Of a stretch of 64,000 nt of DNA, positions 50,219-58,547 are shown one piece after another (within the stretch, counting starts at the first letter, position 1; each line of letters begins with the position of its first letter). The stretch is from CAZADA01 sp964636945 (GTDB taxonomy: Bacteria > Pseudomonadota > Alphaproteobacteria > Caulobacterales > Maricaulaceae). The stretch lies in NCBI GenBank assembly GCA_964636945.1, contig CAZWVH010000005.1:3760-67759 (forward strand), in the 5' to 3' direction. The position numbers were made by a program, and so were the translations under genes. The notes under the pieces are model-generated. The model saw only the letters and a list, made by a program, of their open reading frames with translations. It made no database searches and was not told the origin of the DNA.

Positions 50219-52267
50219 ATGCGAATTCGGATTATGGCCACGGCAAGCGTCGTGGCTCTTTGCGCCAATGGCGCTTGGGCTCAAGATGAGGAAACTGAAG
50301 ACCAAATCGTGGTGAGCGGCACGGCCGTGGAGACACTCAGCAGCGAAGCATTGCAACCGGCTGAAGTGTTCACCATCGAAGCCTTACAGGACGATTTCGC
50401 CGGGGGAATCGGCGACACCTTGGCAAAAGCGCCGGGGATTAGCTCGACCTATTTTGGGCCCGCCGCAAGCCGACCGATCATTCGCGGGTTGGGCGGTGAC
50501 CGGATCAGAGTGCTGCGCAATGGTGTGGGCTTGGTGGACGCCTCCACAGTCAGTGTTGACCACGCGGTCACAGCAGATGTGCTGGAAGCCAAGCGGATCG
50601 AAGTGTTGCGCGGTCCGGCCGCCATCGCCTATGGCGGCAACGCCGTGGGCGGCGTGGTGAACGTGATCGACGCGGCCATCGCTTCTGAGCCGGTGGACGG
50701 TCTCATTGATGGCGCATTTCGGGCGGGTGTGACTTCAGTCGATGAGGGCTATCAAGTGGGCGCCCGCGGCCAGATGAATGCGGGTCCGTTTGTGTTGTCG
50801 CTGGAGGCTTCTCGCCGCGACGCGGAGAGCTTCGATATTCCTGGCTTTGCCGAATCCGACGCGCTGATCGCGCTGGAGGAACTCGAAGAAGAAGGCGAAG
50901 AGCACGGCGAGGAGGAGGAAGTCTCCGGAACCGTGATCAATTCCGATTACACGTTTGAGACCCTCGGTGGCGGCGTTTCACTTGTGGGAGACTGGGGTTT
51001 TGCTGGCGTTTCTCTGAAAATCTTCGACGCAGAATATGGCCTGCCTGGCGGTCATGAGCACGAGGAAGAGGGCGGGGAAGAAGAGGGCCCCGAGCTTTTC
51101 GCTGGTCCGCGCCTGGACATGAACCAAGTGCGCTGGGACAGCCGCGGCGAGTTTGCGTTCAACTTATCAGGCTTCGACGCGATTACGTATTCAGCGGGTT
51201 ACTCGACGTATGAACACGAGGAAATCGAGCCCAATGGCGAGGTCGCCACAGAATTTGAGAACGAGGGCTGGGAGGCGCGCGCCGCGCTCGTACGCCGCGG
51301 GGACAAGGCGTTGACTGGAACAGTTGGCGTCCAAGCGTTGCGTTCCGATTTCTCGGCAACGGGAGAGGAAGCCTTCGTCCAACCCGTGGTTACTGAGGAC
51401 TACGGCATTTTTGGCGCCGGGCGCTATGACCTGGGCGGTTTCGGATTTGAGGCCGGCGGGCGTTTTGAAACGCGCTCATTGGAGCCATCTGTGGGCGAGG
51501 ACGCGGATTTCGATTTGTTCAGCGCGTCAGTCGGCGGGTTTGTTAGGCCGATGGACGACGTGTTTCTCAGCGCCAATCTCTCGCGCAGCGAACGCGCGCC
51601 AGTGGATGTCGAACTCTACTCTGACGGACCGCACCTCGCCACCAATGCGTTCGAAATCGGTGATCCGACCTTGGACAAGGAAACGGCCTGGGGTCTTGAT
51701 TTTGCCGGACGCTACGACGCAGGCCGGTTCTCGGTTGACGCGGGTGTCTTCGCCACGTCGTTCGAAGATTTCATCTTCCTTGCCGCCACAGGCGGAGAAG
51801 AAGACGGATTGCCAGTTTTCGAGTACCGTCAAGACGACGCCATGTTCTATGGCGCTGAAATTGCGGTAGATACAGTGTTGGCAGAGACGTCCGTTGGCGA
51901 TTTTGGTGGCGATGTTTCACTGGAATATGTTCGCGCCGAAACTGACGACGCTGGTGACTTGCCGCGAATTCCCCCGCTGTCCGCAACGTTTGGCTTGGAC
52001 TATGACTATAATTGGTTGTCCGCGCGAGGCGAAGTGATCTACACGGCCGAACAGGACGATGTCGCCGAGTTCGAGCTTCCCACCGACAGCTACACTCTGG
52101 TGAATCTCTCCACCACGTTTCGACCGTTCGCTGACCAAGACGTGCGTTTGATCTTTGGTGTGGATAATGTGACCGACGAGGAGGCGCGGCTTCACACGTC
52201 TTTCTTGAAGGATCAGGTTCCGCTGCCAGGTCGAAATTACAAATTCACCATCGCCAGCACGTTTTAA
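50219..52267 (+). CDS. znuD: TonB-dependent receptor, ZnuD-like zinc uptake
   Basis: 682 residues. Signal peptide ends GAWAQ; plug domain (about 25-155) includes DQIVVSGTAVETL, SRPIIRGLGGDRIRVLRNG and IEVLRGPAAIAYGGNAVGGVVNVID; barrel ends KFTIASTF with terminal Phe. Two extracellular-type inserts are rich in Glu and His: about 217-236 (EEEGEEHGEEEEV) and about 275-293 (GGHEHEEEGGEEEG). Such loops bind zinc in ZnuD. The operator upstream and divergent zur complete the case. ATG 50219 is preceded by GGTAGGGG. A thirteen-pair hairpin follows the stop. Confidence 0.88.
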   Translation: MRIRIMATASVVALCANGAWAQDEETEDQIVVSGTAVETLSSEALQPAEVFTIEALQDDFAGGIGDTLAKAPGISSTYFGPAASRPIIRGLGGDRIRVLRNGVGLVDASTVSVDHAVTADVLEAKRIEVLRGPAAIAYGGNAVGGVVNVIDAAIASEPVDGLIDGAFRAGVTSVDEGYQVGARGQMNAGPFVLSLEASRRDAESFDIPGFAESDALIALEELEEEGEEHGEEEEVSGTVINSDYTFETLGGGVSLVGDWGFAGVSLKIFDAEYGLPGGHEHEEEGGEEEGPELFAGPRLDMNQVRWDSRGEFAFNLSGFDAITYSAGYSTYEHEEIEPNGEVATEFENEGWEARAALVRRGDKALTGTVGVQALRSDFSATGEEAFVQPVVTEDYGIFGAGRYDLGGFGFEAGGRFETRSLEPSVGEDADFDLFSASVGGFVRPMDDVFLSANLSRSERAPVDVELYSDGPHLATNAFEIGDPTLDKETAWGLDFAGRYDAGRFSVDAGVFATSFEDFIFLAATGGEEDGLPVFEYRQDDAMFYGAEIAVDTVLAETSVGDFGGDVSLEYVRAETDDAGDLPRIPPLSATFGLDYDYNWLSARGEVIYTAEQDDVAEFELPTDSYTLVNLSTTFRPFADQDVRLIFGVDNVTDEEARLHTSFLKDQVPLPGRNYKFTIASTF

Positions 52268-52285
52268 AATTGACTTCAATCTGGG

Positions 52286-52319
52286 CACAGACCTGCGACC
52301 AAAAAATCGCAGGTCTGTG
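52286..52319. terminator. Thirteen-pair hairpin after znuD-like gene
   Basis: CACAGACCTGCGA, loop CCAAAAAA, TCGCAGGTCTGTG: a perfect 13-pair stem 18 bases after the receptor stop. No T-run follows on the plus strand, so efficiency as an intrinsic terminator is uncertain; a role in mRNA stability is also possible. Confidence 0.5.
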
Positions 52320-52407
52320 ATCAATTACAGCGAATGCTGGGATATGCATTGGCTCGCGAGCGTGTGGGGGCTATCACGCTGACCAAAGATTTCCAATGGA
52401 GGCAAAA

Positions 52408-53199
52408 ATGTCTGACGCGCCGAGCCCAGCGCAAATCACTGGCAAAGTTCCGTTCTACAAAGACCCTCAGCCGCTCAGCGTGGAGCGCCATGCCGGATTG
52501 GGCATTAAGCGCTCCAATGAACCGTTAGCGTTTGCGCGCGATGCGCACATCGTGCCCTTGACGGTCGGCGAGTTTGGTCAAGCCGCCTTGCACTATCCTG
52601 TGATTTTTGCCGGCGAGAAACGTTCGCCCTTGGTGGTGATGGGGCTGCGTCCGGGGGAAAACCTGTTCATTTCGCCCGATGGCCGGATGGAAGACGGGGT
52701 CTATCTCCCCGCATTTGTGCGCCGTTATCCCTTTGTGTTTGCGGAGTCCCAATCCGATCAGGGATTCGTTGTTTGTGTGGATGCAGGATCGGATTTGGTG
52801 ACCGATGCTCCCGACATTCCATTCTTTGAGGGCAAAGAACCAAGCCAATACACCAAGGACGCCATTGATTTTCTCAAGGGCTATGAGCAGCAGCGTCAGC
52901 TCACCAACAATCTTGCCACCATGTTCGAAGAGCTTGGTCTGTTCGAAGAAAAATCGGTGACTTACCAGCCGCGCGATGCGCAAGGCGGACTTAAAGATCC
53001 GGTGAAAATCGCGGATTATTACGCGATCTCAATCGATAAGGTGAATGAGCTTTCAGCTCAGAAACTAGTGGAATTGAGAAACAATGGCGCGTTGGCTGCG
53101 ATCTATGCTCACAACCTGTCGCTGCTTAATTGGCAGCGGATCTTAGAGCGCGCGCTGAAAGTCAGTGCAAACTCAGCCGCGCCTGCGACCGCAAGTTAA
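52408..53199 (+). CDS. SapC family protein
   Basis: 263 residues with the SapC pattern: VPFYKDPQPLSVERHAGLGIKR, PLTVGEFGQAALHYPVIFAGE, LFISPDGRMEDGVYLPAFVRRYPFVFAES and a C-terminal ALAAIYAHNLSLLNWQRI. SapC proteins were first linked to S-layer or secretion loci, and are often found next to TonB-dependent receptors in caulobacters; their biochemistry is unknown. ATG 52408 has GGAGG seven bases upstream, preferred to ATG 52396. It lies 140 bases after the receptor, beyond the hairpin. Confidence 0.9.
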   Translation: MSDAPSPAQITGKVPFYKDPQPLSVERHAGLGIKRSNEPLAFARDAHIVPLTVGEFGQAALHYPVIFAGEKRSPLVVMGLRPGENLFISPDGRMEDGVYLPAFVRRYPFVFAESQSDQGFVVCVDAGSDLVTDAPDIPFFEGKEPSQYTKDAIDFLKGYEQQRQLTNNLATMFEELGLFEEKSVTYQPRDAQGGLKDPVKIADYYAISIDKVNELSAQKLVELRNNGALAAIYAHNLSLLNWQRILERALKVSANSAAPATAS

Positions 53200-53248
53200 T
53201 TGGCGTCAGTTGGTGTTGGAGCAGTCAATCATCGGCGCGTCGTGGGAA

Positions 53249-53677
53249 TTATTCTTCCAGGCGCGCTAACACTGCCCGCGATAACAGTGACATGACCAGT
53301 TCCCCGTCATGGTTGAGCACTTCATGCTGGGTGACGATTACACCGCCCTGCGGGTGGGCGCGCTCTTTGGCGAGAATCGTCATCCGCACCGACAGCACAT
53401 CTCCCGAATAGGCCGTTTTGTACCAGCGCAACTGATCTTGCCCGATGCGCGCAATGATTGGCCAATCCTCTGTAAACTCAAACAACATGCGCGACCAAAG
53501 CGCATAGATATGCGCCTGGGCGGCGGCCATTTCGCCTTTGCGCGGACTTTCATCGCCCGTTGCCGGCAGATATGGCGCGTAGCGGTTGCGAAATTCATCC
53601 ACATCGACCCGCCGCAGCGGCTCAGCGCCAAAGGATAAAACGTCACCGACAATCACTTCTTCGTAATATTGGCCCAT
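53249..53677 (-). CDS. MaoC-fold hot-dog protein lacking the usual catalytic pair
   Basis: 142 residues with a single hot-dog fold; MGQYYEEVIVGDVLSFGAEPLRRVDVDEF matches the start of MaoC-like dehydratases and AYSGDVLSVRMTILAKERA the following strands. Where active MaoC-type hydratases carry a DP..FH or D....H catalytic motif, this protein reads RYAPYLPATGD, so the usual Asp and His are missing. It may bind rather than hydrate an acyl-CoA. ATG 53677 is chosen by homology; the longer frame to 53773 is unlikely. Confidence 0.75.
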   Translation of the reverse strand: MGQYYEEVIVGDVLSFGAEPLRRVDVDEFRNRYAPYLPATGDESPRKGEMAAAQAHIYALWSRMLFEFTEDWPIIARIGQDQLRWYKTAYSGDVLSVRMTILAKERAHPQGGVIVTQHEVLNHDGELVMSLLSRAVLARLEE

Positions 53678-53886
53678 AATCCCATCGATCCTGAACACGA
53701 TCACAGCGTCGCCGCACGGGTGTGACCGTTGGGTCAATCGCTGTGCCGAATGGCCAGAGCCCCATCCGACCATGGTCTTGTTGCACGTGTTCGCGAACTC
53801 TCACAAGCGCGCGAGGCGGTGGGCCAAACCCCACTTTCTCAGTTATATGCGTGTGTGTGGAGTGATGACGTCAGATGAGGACAGTT

Positions 53887-56034
53887 ATGCATCGGTTGGG
53901 ACTGAGCGCGTTTGCGGGATTTTTAGCAGCGATCTGCGCCTTGGGCGGCGCCCTCGGTGAAGAGAGCGACACTCAGGCCAGCGAGAATGTGCGCGCGCGT
54001 CTAGTCACTGACGTCAATGCGGTCGCTCCTGGGCAAACATTTCATGTGGCGCTGTATCAGGAGATGAATCCGGGCTGGCATACGTATTGGCGTAATCCCG
54101 GTGATTCGGGCGAACCCACGGTGATTGATTGGACCACAACTCCCGGAGTTGTGGTGGGGGAGCTGGTCTGGCCGGCGCCAGAAGCCATTCAAATCGAAGG
54201 CATCATCACCAATTACGGCTTCGAAGACGAGGTTTTGATCCTTGCCCCCGTGAGCGTTCCCGACACTGCCCCGATTGGACAGAACATCACGCTGACCGCC
54301 GATGTCTTGTGGCTGGAGTGCGAGCAGATTTGCATTCCGGTCGACGACATCGTTCTAACCGTGACGGTGCCGGTTGAGGCGACAAGTCAGCCCGATCCCG
54401 CATGGGCTGACCAGATTTCCATTGCCCTTGATCAAGCGCCCGCGCCGTCCGGGTTTGACGCCGGTCTTGCCCAAGATGGCGAAGCCGTCCGGCTGAGCGT
54501 CGATTTGGCCGAACTTGAACCGGCGTTATTGGACGGTTCGATCCGCGATGTGCAGTTTTTTCCGTACGATCCTCGAGTGATCGACCACAACGCGCCGCAA
54601 CCGGCGACTTATTTCGAACGGGGCGTGTCGGTTTTGCTCGAGCCAGGGCCAGGGTGGCGCGATGAATTGACCGCGACCGATGGCGTGCTGGTCTTCGAGA
54701 CGCGGTCTGGCGGCGGCTGGTCGCATGAGGCCGTGGAAATCTCCGCCACGGTTCAGAACATTGACTTGGGCGTCGCCGCCCTTGGCGGGGCCGCGGCGTC
54801 TGGCTCGGCAACGCCTGCTGCGGGTGGCGGTGGCGGATTGTTGGGACTAATGGCGCTTGGTCTTGTCGGCGGATTGATCCTCAATCTCATGCCGTGCGTT
54901 TTTCCGGTGCTGACCATCAAAGCGGCTGGTTTCATTGAGCGCGCGCACGAAGACACGGGCGAAATTCGGCGGCACGGGCTTTTGTTTCTTGCCGGTGTTT
55001 TGACAACATTCGCACTGCTTGGCATTGGTATGGCCGCCGTGCGCGGCGCGGTGGGCGGGGACACCGCCATCTACGGCGCTTGGCTACAATATCCGCTGAT
55101 CGTGACAATTTTGGCGGTGATCGTATTCCTCATCGGTCTGAACCTTCTCGGCGTGTTCGACATTGGGTATTCGGTCCAAAATGTGGGTTCCGGCCTTGCC
55201 GGTCAGGGCGGCAATGCTGGCGCATTTTTCACCGGGGTTCTGGCGGTGGTTGTCGGTGCGCCCTGCACCGGTCCGGTCATGGCGGGCGCCTTGGGATTGG
55301 CATTTGCGCAACCAGCGCTAATCCTGATCGTCTTTTTCTTGGCCATGGGGATCGGTCTTGCCGCGCCATTCGTGGCTTTGAGTTTCTCGCCAGGGCTCCT
55401 CCGGTTGTTGCCGCGTCCGGGACGCTGGATGGAAATCACCAAACAGGTTCTGGCGTTTCCCATGTTCTTAACCGCGGCCTGGCTGATCTGGGTGATTGGA
55501 AGCGGCGATGCGGGCTCCACCGGTGTCGGATTGGCCCTGATCGCGATCGTGGCCACCAGTTTCCTAGTCTGGGCGTTCACCTCGCTCAAATCCAACACGG
55601 CTCCGACCTGGGTTACGCGTTCCTTGGCTGGGGCGGGCGTGGCCGCCGTGCTGTTCGCAGTGCCCAGCATTGGGGCCGATCGTACGATCACGGTGCGCGA
55701 AGAAGCTTGGTCAGCTGAGCGGGTGGCGGAACTTCAAGCTGCCGGAGAGCCCATTTTCGTGGACTTTACGGCGGCCTGGTGCGTGACCTGTCAGGCCAAC
55801 AAATTCCGGGCGCTCAATCGCGATTCGGTGCGTGAAGCGTTCGCCGACCATAACGTGACATTTATGACCGCCGATTGGACTGCTAAAGATTCTGTGATTG
55901 CGAAAGAATTGGCGCGCTATGGCAGATCCGGCGTGCCTCTCTATCTCATGTACGGAACGGATGGTTCCGTTGAGATCTTGCCCCAGGTTCTTTCCCCCGC
56001 GATCGTAATTGAAGCGGTGGAAACGGCCACATAG
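53887..56034 (+). CDS. dsbD: Protein-disulfide reductase DsbD (ScsB-like)
   Basis: Carries electrons from cytoplasmic thioredoxin to the periplasm. 715 residues: signal peptide (about 1-23), N-terminal DsbD-type beta domain (about 30-270: WHTYWRNPGDSGEPT and LWLECEQICIPV with a Cys pair), an eight-helix DsbD core (about 315-600) with cysteines in NLMPCVFPVL and GAPCTGPVM, and a C-terminal thioredoxin domain with AAWCVTCQ (Cys about 632 and 635). The large N-terminal part resembles ScsB. ATG 53887 has GAGG upstream; ATG 53875 is an alternative. The redoxin gene follows after 31 bases. Confidence 0.92.
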   Translation: MHRLGLSAFAGFLAAICALGGALGEESDTQASENVRARLVTDVNAVAPGQTFHVALYQEMNPGWHTYWRNPGDSGEPTVIDWTTTPGVVVGELVWPAPEAIQIEGIITNYGFEDEVLILAPVSVPDTAPIGQNITLTADVLWLECEQICIPVDDIVLTVTVPVEATSQPDPAWADQISIALDQAPAPSGFDAGLAQDGEAVRLSVDLAELEPALLDGSIRDVQFFPYDPRVIDHNAPQPATYFERGVSVLLEPGPGWRDELTATDGVLVFETRSGGGWSHEAVEISATVQNIDLGVAALGGAAASGSATPAAGGGGGLLGLMALGLVGGLILNLMPCVFPVLTIKAAGFIERAHEDTGEIRRHGLLFLAGVLTTFALLGIGMAAVRGAVGGDTAIYGAWLQYPLIVTILAVIVFLIGLNLLGVFDIGYSVQNVGSGLAGQGGNAGAFFTGVLAVVVGAPCTGPVMAGALGLAFAQPALILIVFFLAMGIGLAAPFVALSFSPGLLRLLPRPGRWMEITKQVLAFPMFLTAAWLIWVIGSGDAGSTGVGLALIAIVATSFLVWAFTSLKSNTAPTWVTRSLAGAGVAAVLFAVPSIGADRTITVREEAWSAERVAELQAAGEPIFVDFTAAWCVTCQANKFRALNRDSVREAFADHNVTFMTADWTAKDSVIAKELARYGRSGVPLYLMYGTDGSVEILPQVLSPAIVIEAVETAT

Positions 56035-56065
56035 TCGTCAACAGTCAATGAAAGGGAATGCGCTT

Positions 56066-56704
56066 ATGTTTTCACGTCGCAAATTTGGCCTCTACGCCAG
56101 CCTGCTCGCCACCGTAGGCCTGACTTCTGGAGCCCTGCTCGCCACCAGCGCGGCGGCCGAACCCGTCATTGGCGAAGCTGCGCCCGCATTTGAGGGCACG
56201 ACCACCAAAGGCGAAACTGTCTCGTTGTCAGACTATGCCGAAGGCACAGTGGTTTTGGAATGGACCAACCATGACTGCCCCTACGTCAAAAAGCATTATG
56301 TGAAGACCGACAACATGCAGACTCTGCAAACTGACTGGACGGCCAAAGGTGTGACCTGGCTGCAAGTGATTTCGTCTGCGCCCGGTAAACAGGGCTATGT
56401 CTCAGCGGAAGAGGCGGAAGCCATCGCTGCTGAGCGCGGCGCCGCACCTAGCGCCATTATCCTTGATCCTGAAGGCGAAATCGGCCGCGCCTACGATGCG
56501 CGCACCACGCCGCACATGTATGTGATCAAAGACGGTGTCCTGGCGTATCAAGGCGCGATTGATGACAAGCCAACCTCACGTGAAGCCGATGTGGCGGGTG
56601 CGACCAATTATGTCACTGCTGCGTTGACGGCTTTGGAAAACGGCCAAGAAGTGGAAGTCACCGAAAGCCGCGCCTATGGCTGCACCGTGAAATACGCGAG
56701 CTAG
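56066..56704 (+). CDS. Exported thioredoxin-fold (redoxin) protein
   Basis: 212 residues with signal peptide (SALLATSAAA region) and a redoxin/AhpC-TSA-like fold. The active site is WTNHDCPYVKKHYV, with one cysteine (about 71) and valine where a second would be. A C-terminal YGCTVKY places Cys near 206. This single-site-cysteine form is common in a group of periplasmic redoxins. ATG 56066 is preceded by AAAGGGA. It is co-transcribed with dsbD, suggesting that DsbD keeps it reduced. A clear terminator follows. Confidence 0.85.
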   Translation: MFSRRKFGLYASLLATVGLTSGALLATSAAAEPVIGEAAPAFEGTTTKGETVSLSDYAEGTVVLEWTNHDCPYVKKHYVKTDNMQTLQTDWTAKGVTWLQVISSAPGKQGYVSAEEAEAIAAERGAAPSAIILDPEGEIGRAYDARTTPHMYVIKDGVLAYQGAIDDKPTSREADVAGATNYVTAALTALENGQEVEVTESRAYGCTVKYAS

Positions 56705-56733
56705 TCGCTCCTTCCAGATCAGGAAGACAATGT

Positions 56734-56763
56734 AAGGCCGTTCTCCGCGAACGGCCTTTTTCT
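56734..56763 (+). terminator. Rho-independent terminator after dsbD operon
   Basis: AAGGCCGTTC, loop TCCGC, GAACGGCCTT then TTTC: ten-pair stem directly followed by a T-run, 29 bases after the redoxin stop. A textbook intrinsic terminator. Confidence 0.85.
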
Positions 56764-56878
56764 TGACTGCAGTGTGAGAACGCACCGTGCGCGCGGTTGC
56801 GCCCTGGAGGTAATGCGCGTATCGCAGCTGCGATCTTGGGGCGTTGGAGCGCCAATCAATTTGGAAATGGGGAGATTC

Positions 56879-58480
56879 ATGATCACGTCGCTTTCCGAAT
56901 GGACAGCCGTCGCCGTGCATGCCGACCAGGTGGTCCGCAATCCCCGCCATGATTTTTTTGCCGACGAACCCAATCGACTGAAGCATTTTAGCGGCCAAGC
57001 GGCGGGCGTATTTGTGGACGCCTCCAAACAACGTCTTGGTCAGGAAGGCCTAGACGCCTTGCACGCCGTTCTCAGGGCGCGCGGCTTTGAATCCCGTCGT
57101 CACGATCTGCTCGACGGCGATATCGTCAATCCAACAGAGCATCGTCCTGCGCTGCACACCGCTGCGCGTGGCGGCGGGTTTAGCCATGACGCCATCGCTG
57201 GGGCCAAAGAGTTGCGCGATCAGGCGCGCACCTTTGCCAATGCCGTGCGCAATGGTGAACGTACTGGCGCGTCCGGCAGGCCATTGCGCACCATCATCCA
57301 TATCGGCATTGGCGGTTCCGACCTTGGCCCGCGCTTGTTGTGGGAAAGCCTGAAGCACCATCGCCAATTGGGCCTGGATGTGCGCTTCGCCGCCAATGTG
57401 GATTCTGCCGACATCAATGATGCATTGGAGGGCGCGGACCCGGACTCCACGTTGTTCATTGTGGCGTCGAAGTCATTCACAACGCAGGAAACGCGGCTCA
57501 ATGCGGAAACAGCGCGCGCCTGGCTGCTGCAGCACATGGGCGAGGCGGCGGCCGGCCAGCACATCGCCGCGGTGACGGCCAAGCCTGACCGCGCCAAGGC
57601 CTTTGGTGTGGCCGAAGACGCAATTTTCCCATTCGATGAGGGTGTGGGCGGGCGCTATTCGCTTTGGTCTTCGGTGAGCCTGGCCATCGACATGGGCCTG
57701 AAAGAGGGCGTATTCGACAGTCTGCTGGTGGGTGCGGCGGCCATGGACACCCATTTTGCTGAAGCCGACTTGGCCCATAATCTGCCTGTCCTGTTGAGTT
57801 GTATGGATGTGTGGAACCGCAATGGGCTGCATGTGGCCAGCCGGGTGGTCGCGCCGTATTCAAAACGCTTGCGGTTATTACCGAGTTATCTCCAGCAATT
57901 GGAAATGGAATCCAATGGTAAGAGCGTGACGCTGGACGGCGAGCCGGCCGGCGCCACGTCGCCCGTCGTATGGGGCGCTGAAGGCACAAACGCCCAGCAC
58001 GCGTTTTTTCAACAATTGCATCAAGGCCCAGACGCGCTGCCTGTGGAGTTCATCGGTGTCTTAGACGATGGCGAAGCGCGTCCGGAACACTCCAAGGCGT
58101 TGATGGCCAATATGCTCGCCCAAGCTGAGGCATTGCTGAAAGGCCGGGATATGGATACCGCTGAACGCGAAGGCGAGGCGGAGGGGCTCAGCCCTGAGCG
58201 CGCCATGCGCATCGCTTTGCACCGGGTTTGCCCCGGCGGGCGGGGGTCGACCACGATTTTGCTGGAGGATCTATCGCCCGAAGGCGTTGGCGCGCTGATT
58301 GCGTTGTTTGAGCATAAGACCTTTGTCAACGCAGTCTTTTGGAACATCAACCCATTTGATCAATGGGGCGTGGAGCTGGGCAAAACACTGGCCAAGGATA
58401 CGCTTGCCAGTCTCAATGGGGACATCGGTGATCGCCATGATCCCTCAACTCGGGCGCTGTTGGAGCGCCTGCGCGGTTAA
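56879..58480 (+). CDS. pgi: Glucose-6-phosphate isomerase
   Basis: Interconverts glucose 6-phosphate and fructose 6-phosphate. 533 residues with the PGI signature segments: IIHIGIGGSDLGPRLL (about 143-158), VASKSFTTQETRLNAETAR, GGRYSLWSSVSLAIDMGL, and GTNAQHAFFQQLHQG, plus FNPFDQWGVELGK-type C-terminal region (NINPFDQWGVELGK). ATG 56879 is preceded by GGGGAG; the longest frame (from 56774) starts earlier without one. The N-terminus is compact, so the start is firm. It lies just before hisS in the same direction. Confidence 0.95.
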   Translation: MITSLSEWTAVAVHADQVVRNPRHDFFADEPNRLKHFSGQAAGVFVDASKQRLGQEGLDALHAVLRARGFESRRHDLLDGDIVNPTEHRPALHTAARGGGFSHDAIAGAKELRDQARTFANAVRNGERTGASGRPLRTIIHIGIGGSDLGPRLLWESLKHHRQLGLDVRFAANVDSADINDALEGADPDSTLFIVASKSFTTQETRLNAETARAWLLQHMGEAAAGQHIAAVTAKPDRAKAFGVAEDAIFPFDEGVGGRYSLWSSVSLAIDMGLKEGVFDSLLVGAAAMDTHFAEADLAHNLPVLLSCMDVWNRNGLHVASRVVAPYSKRLRLLPSYLQQLEMESNGKSVTLDGEPAGATSPVVWGAEGTNAQHAFFQQLHQGPDALPVEFIGVLDDGEARPEHSKALMANMLAQAEALLKGRDMDTAEREGEAEGLSPERAMRIALHRVCPGGRGSTTILLEDLSPEGVGALIALFEHKTFVNAVFWNINPFDQWGVELGKTLAKDTLASLNGDIGDRHDPSTRALLERLRG

Positions 58481-58547
58481 CAGCGTGTGGGGCCATTTGC
58501 GCTTTCCCGTTGCATCGGCCGGTCCAACGCGCTTGAACGATAGAGCT

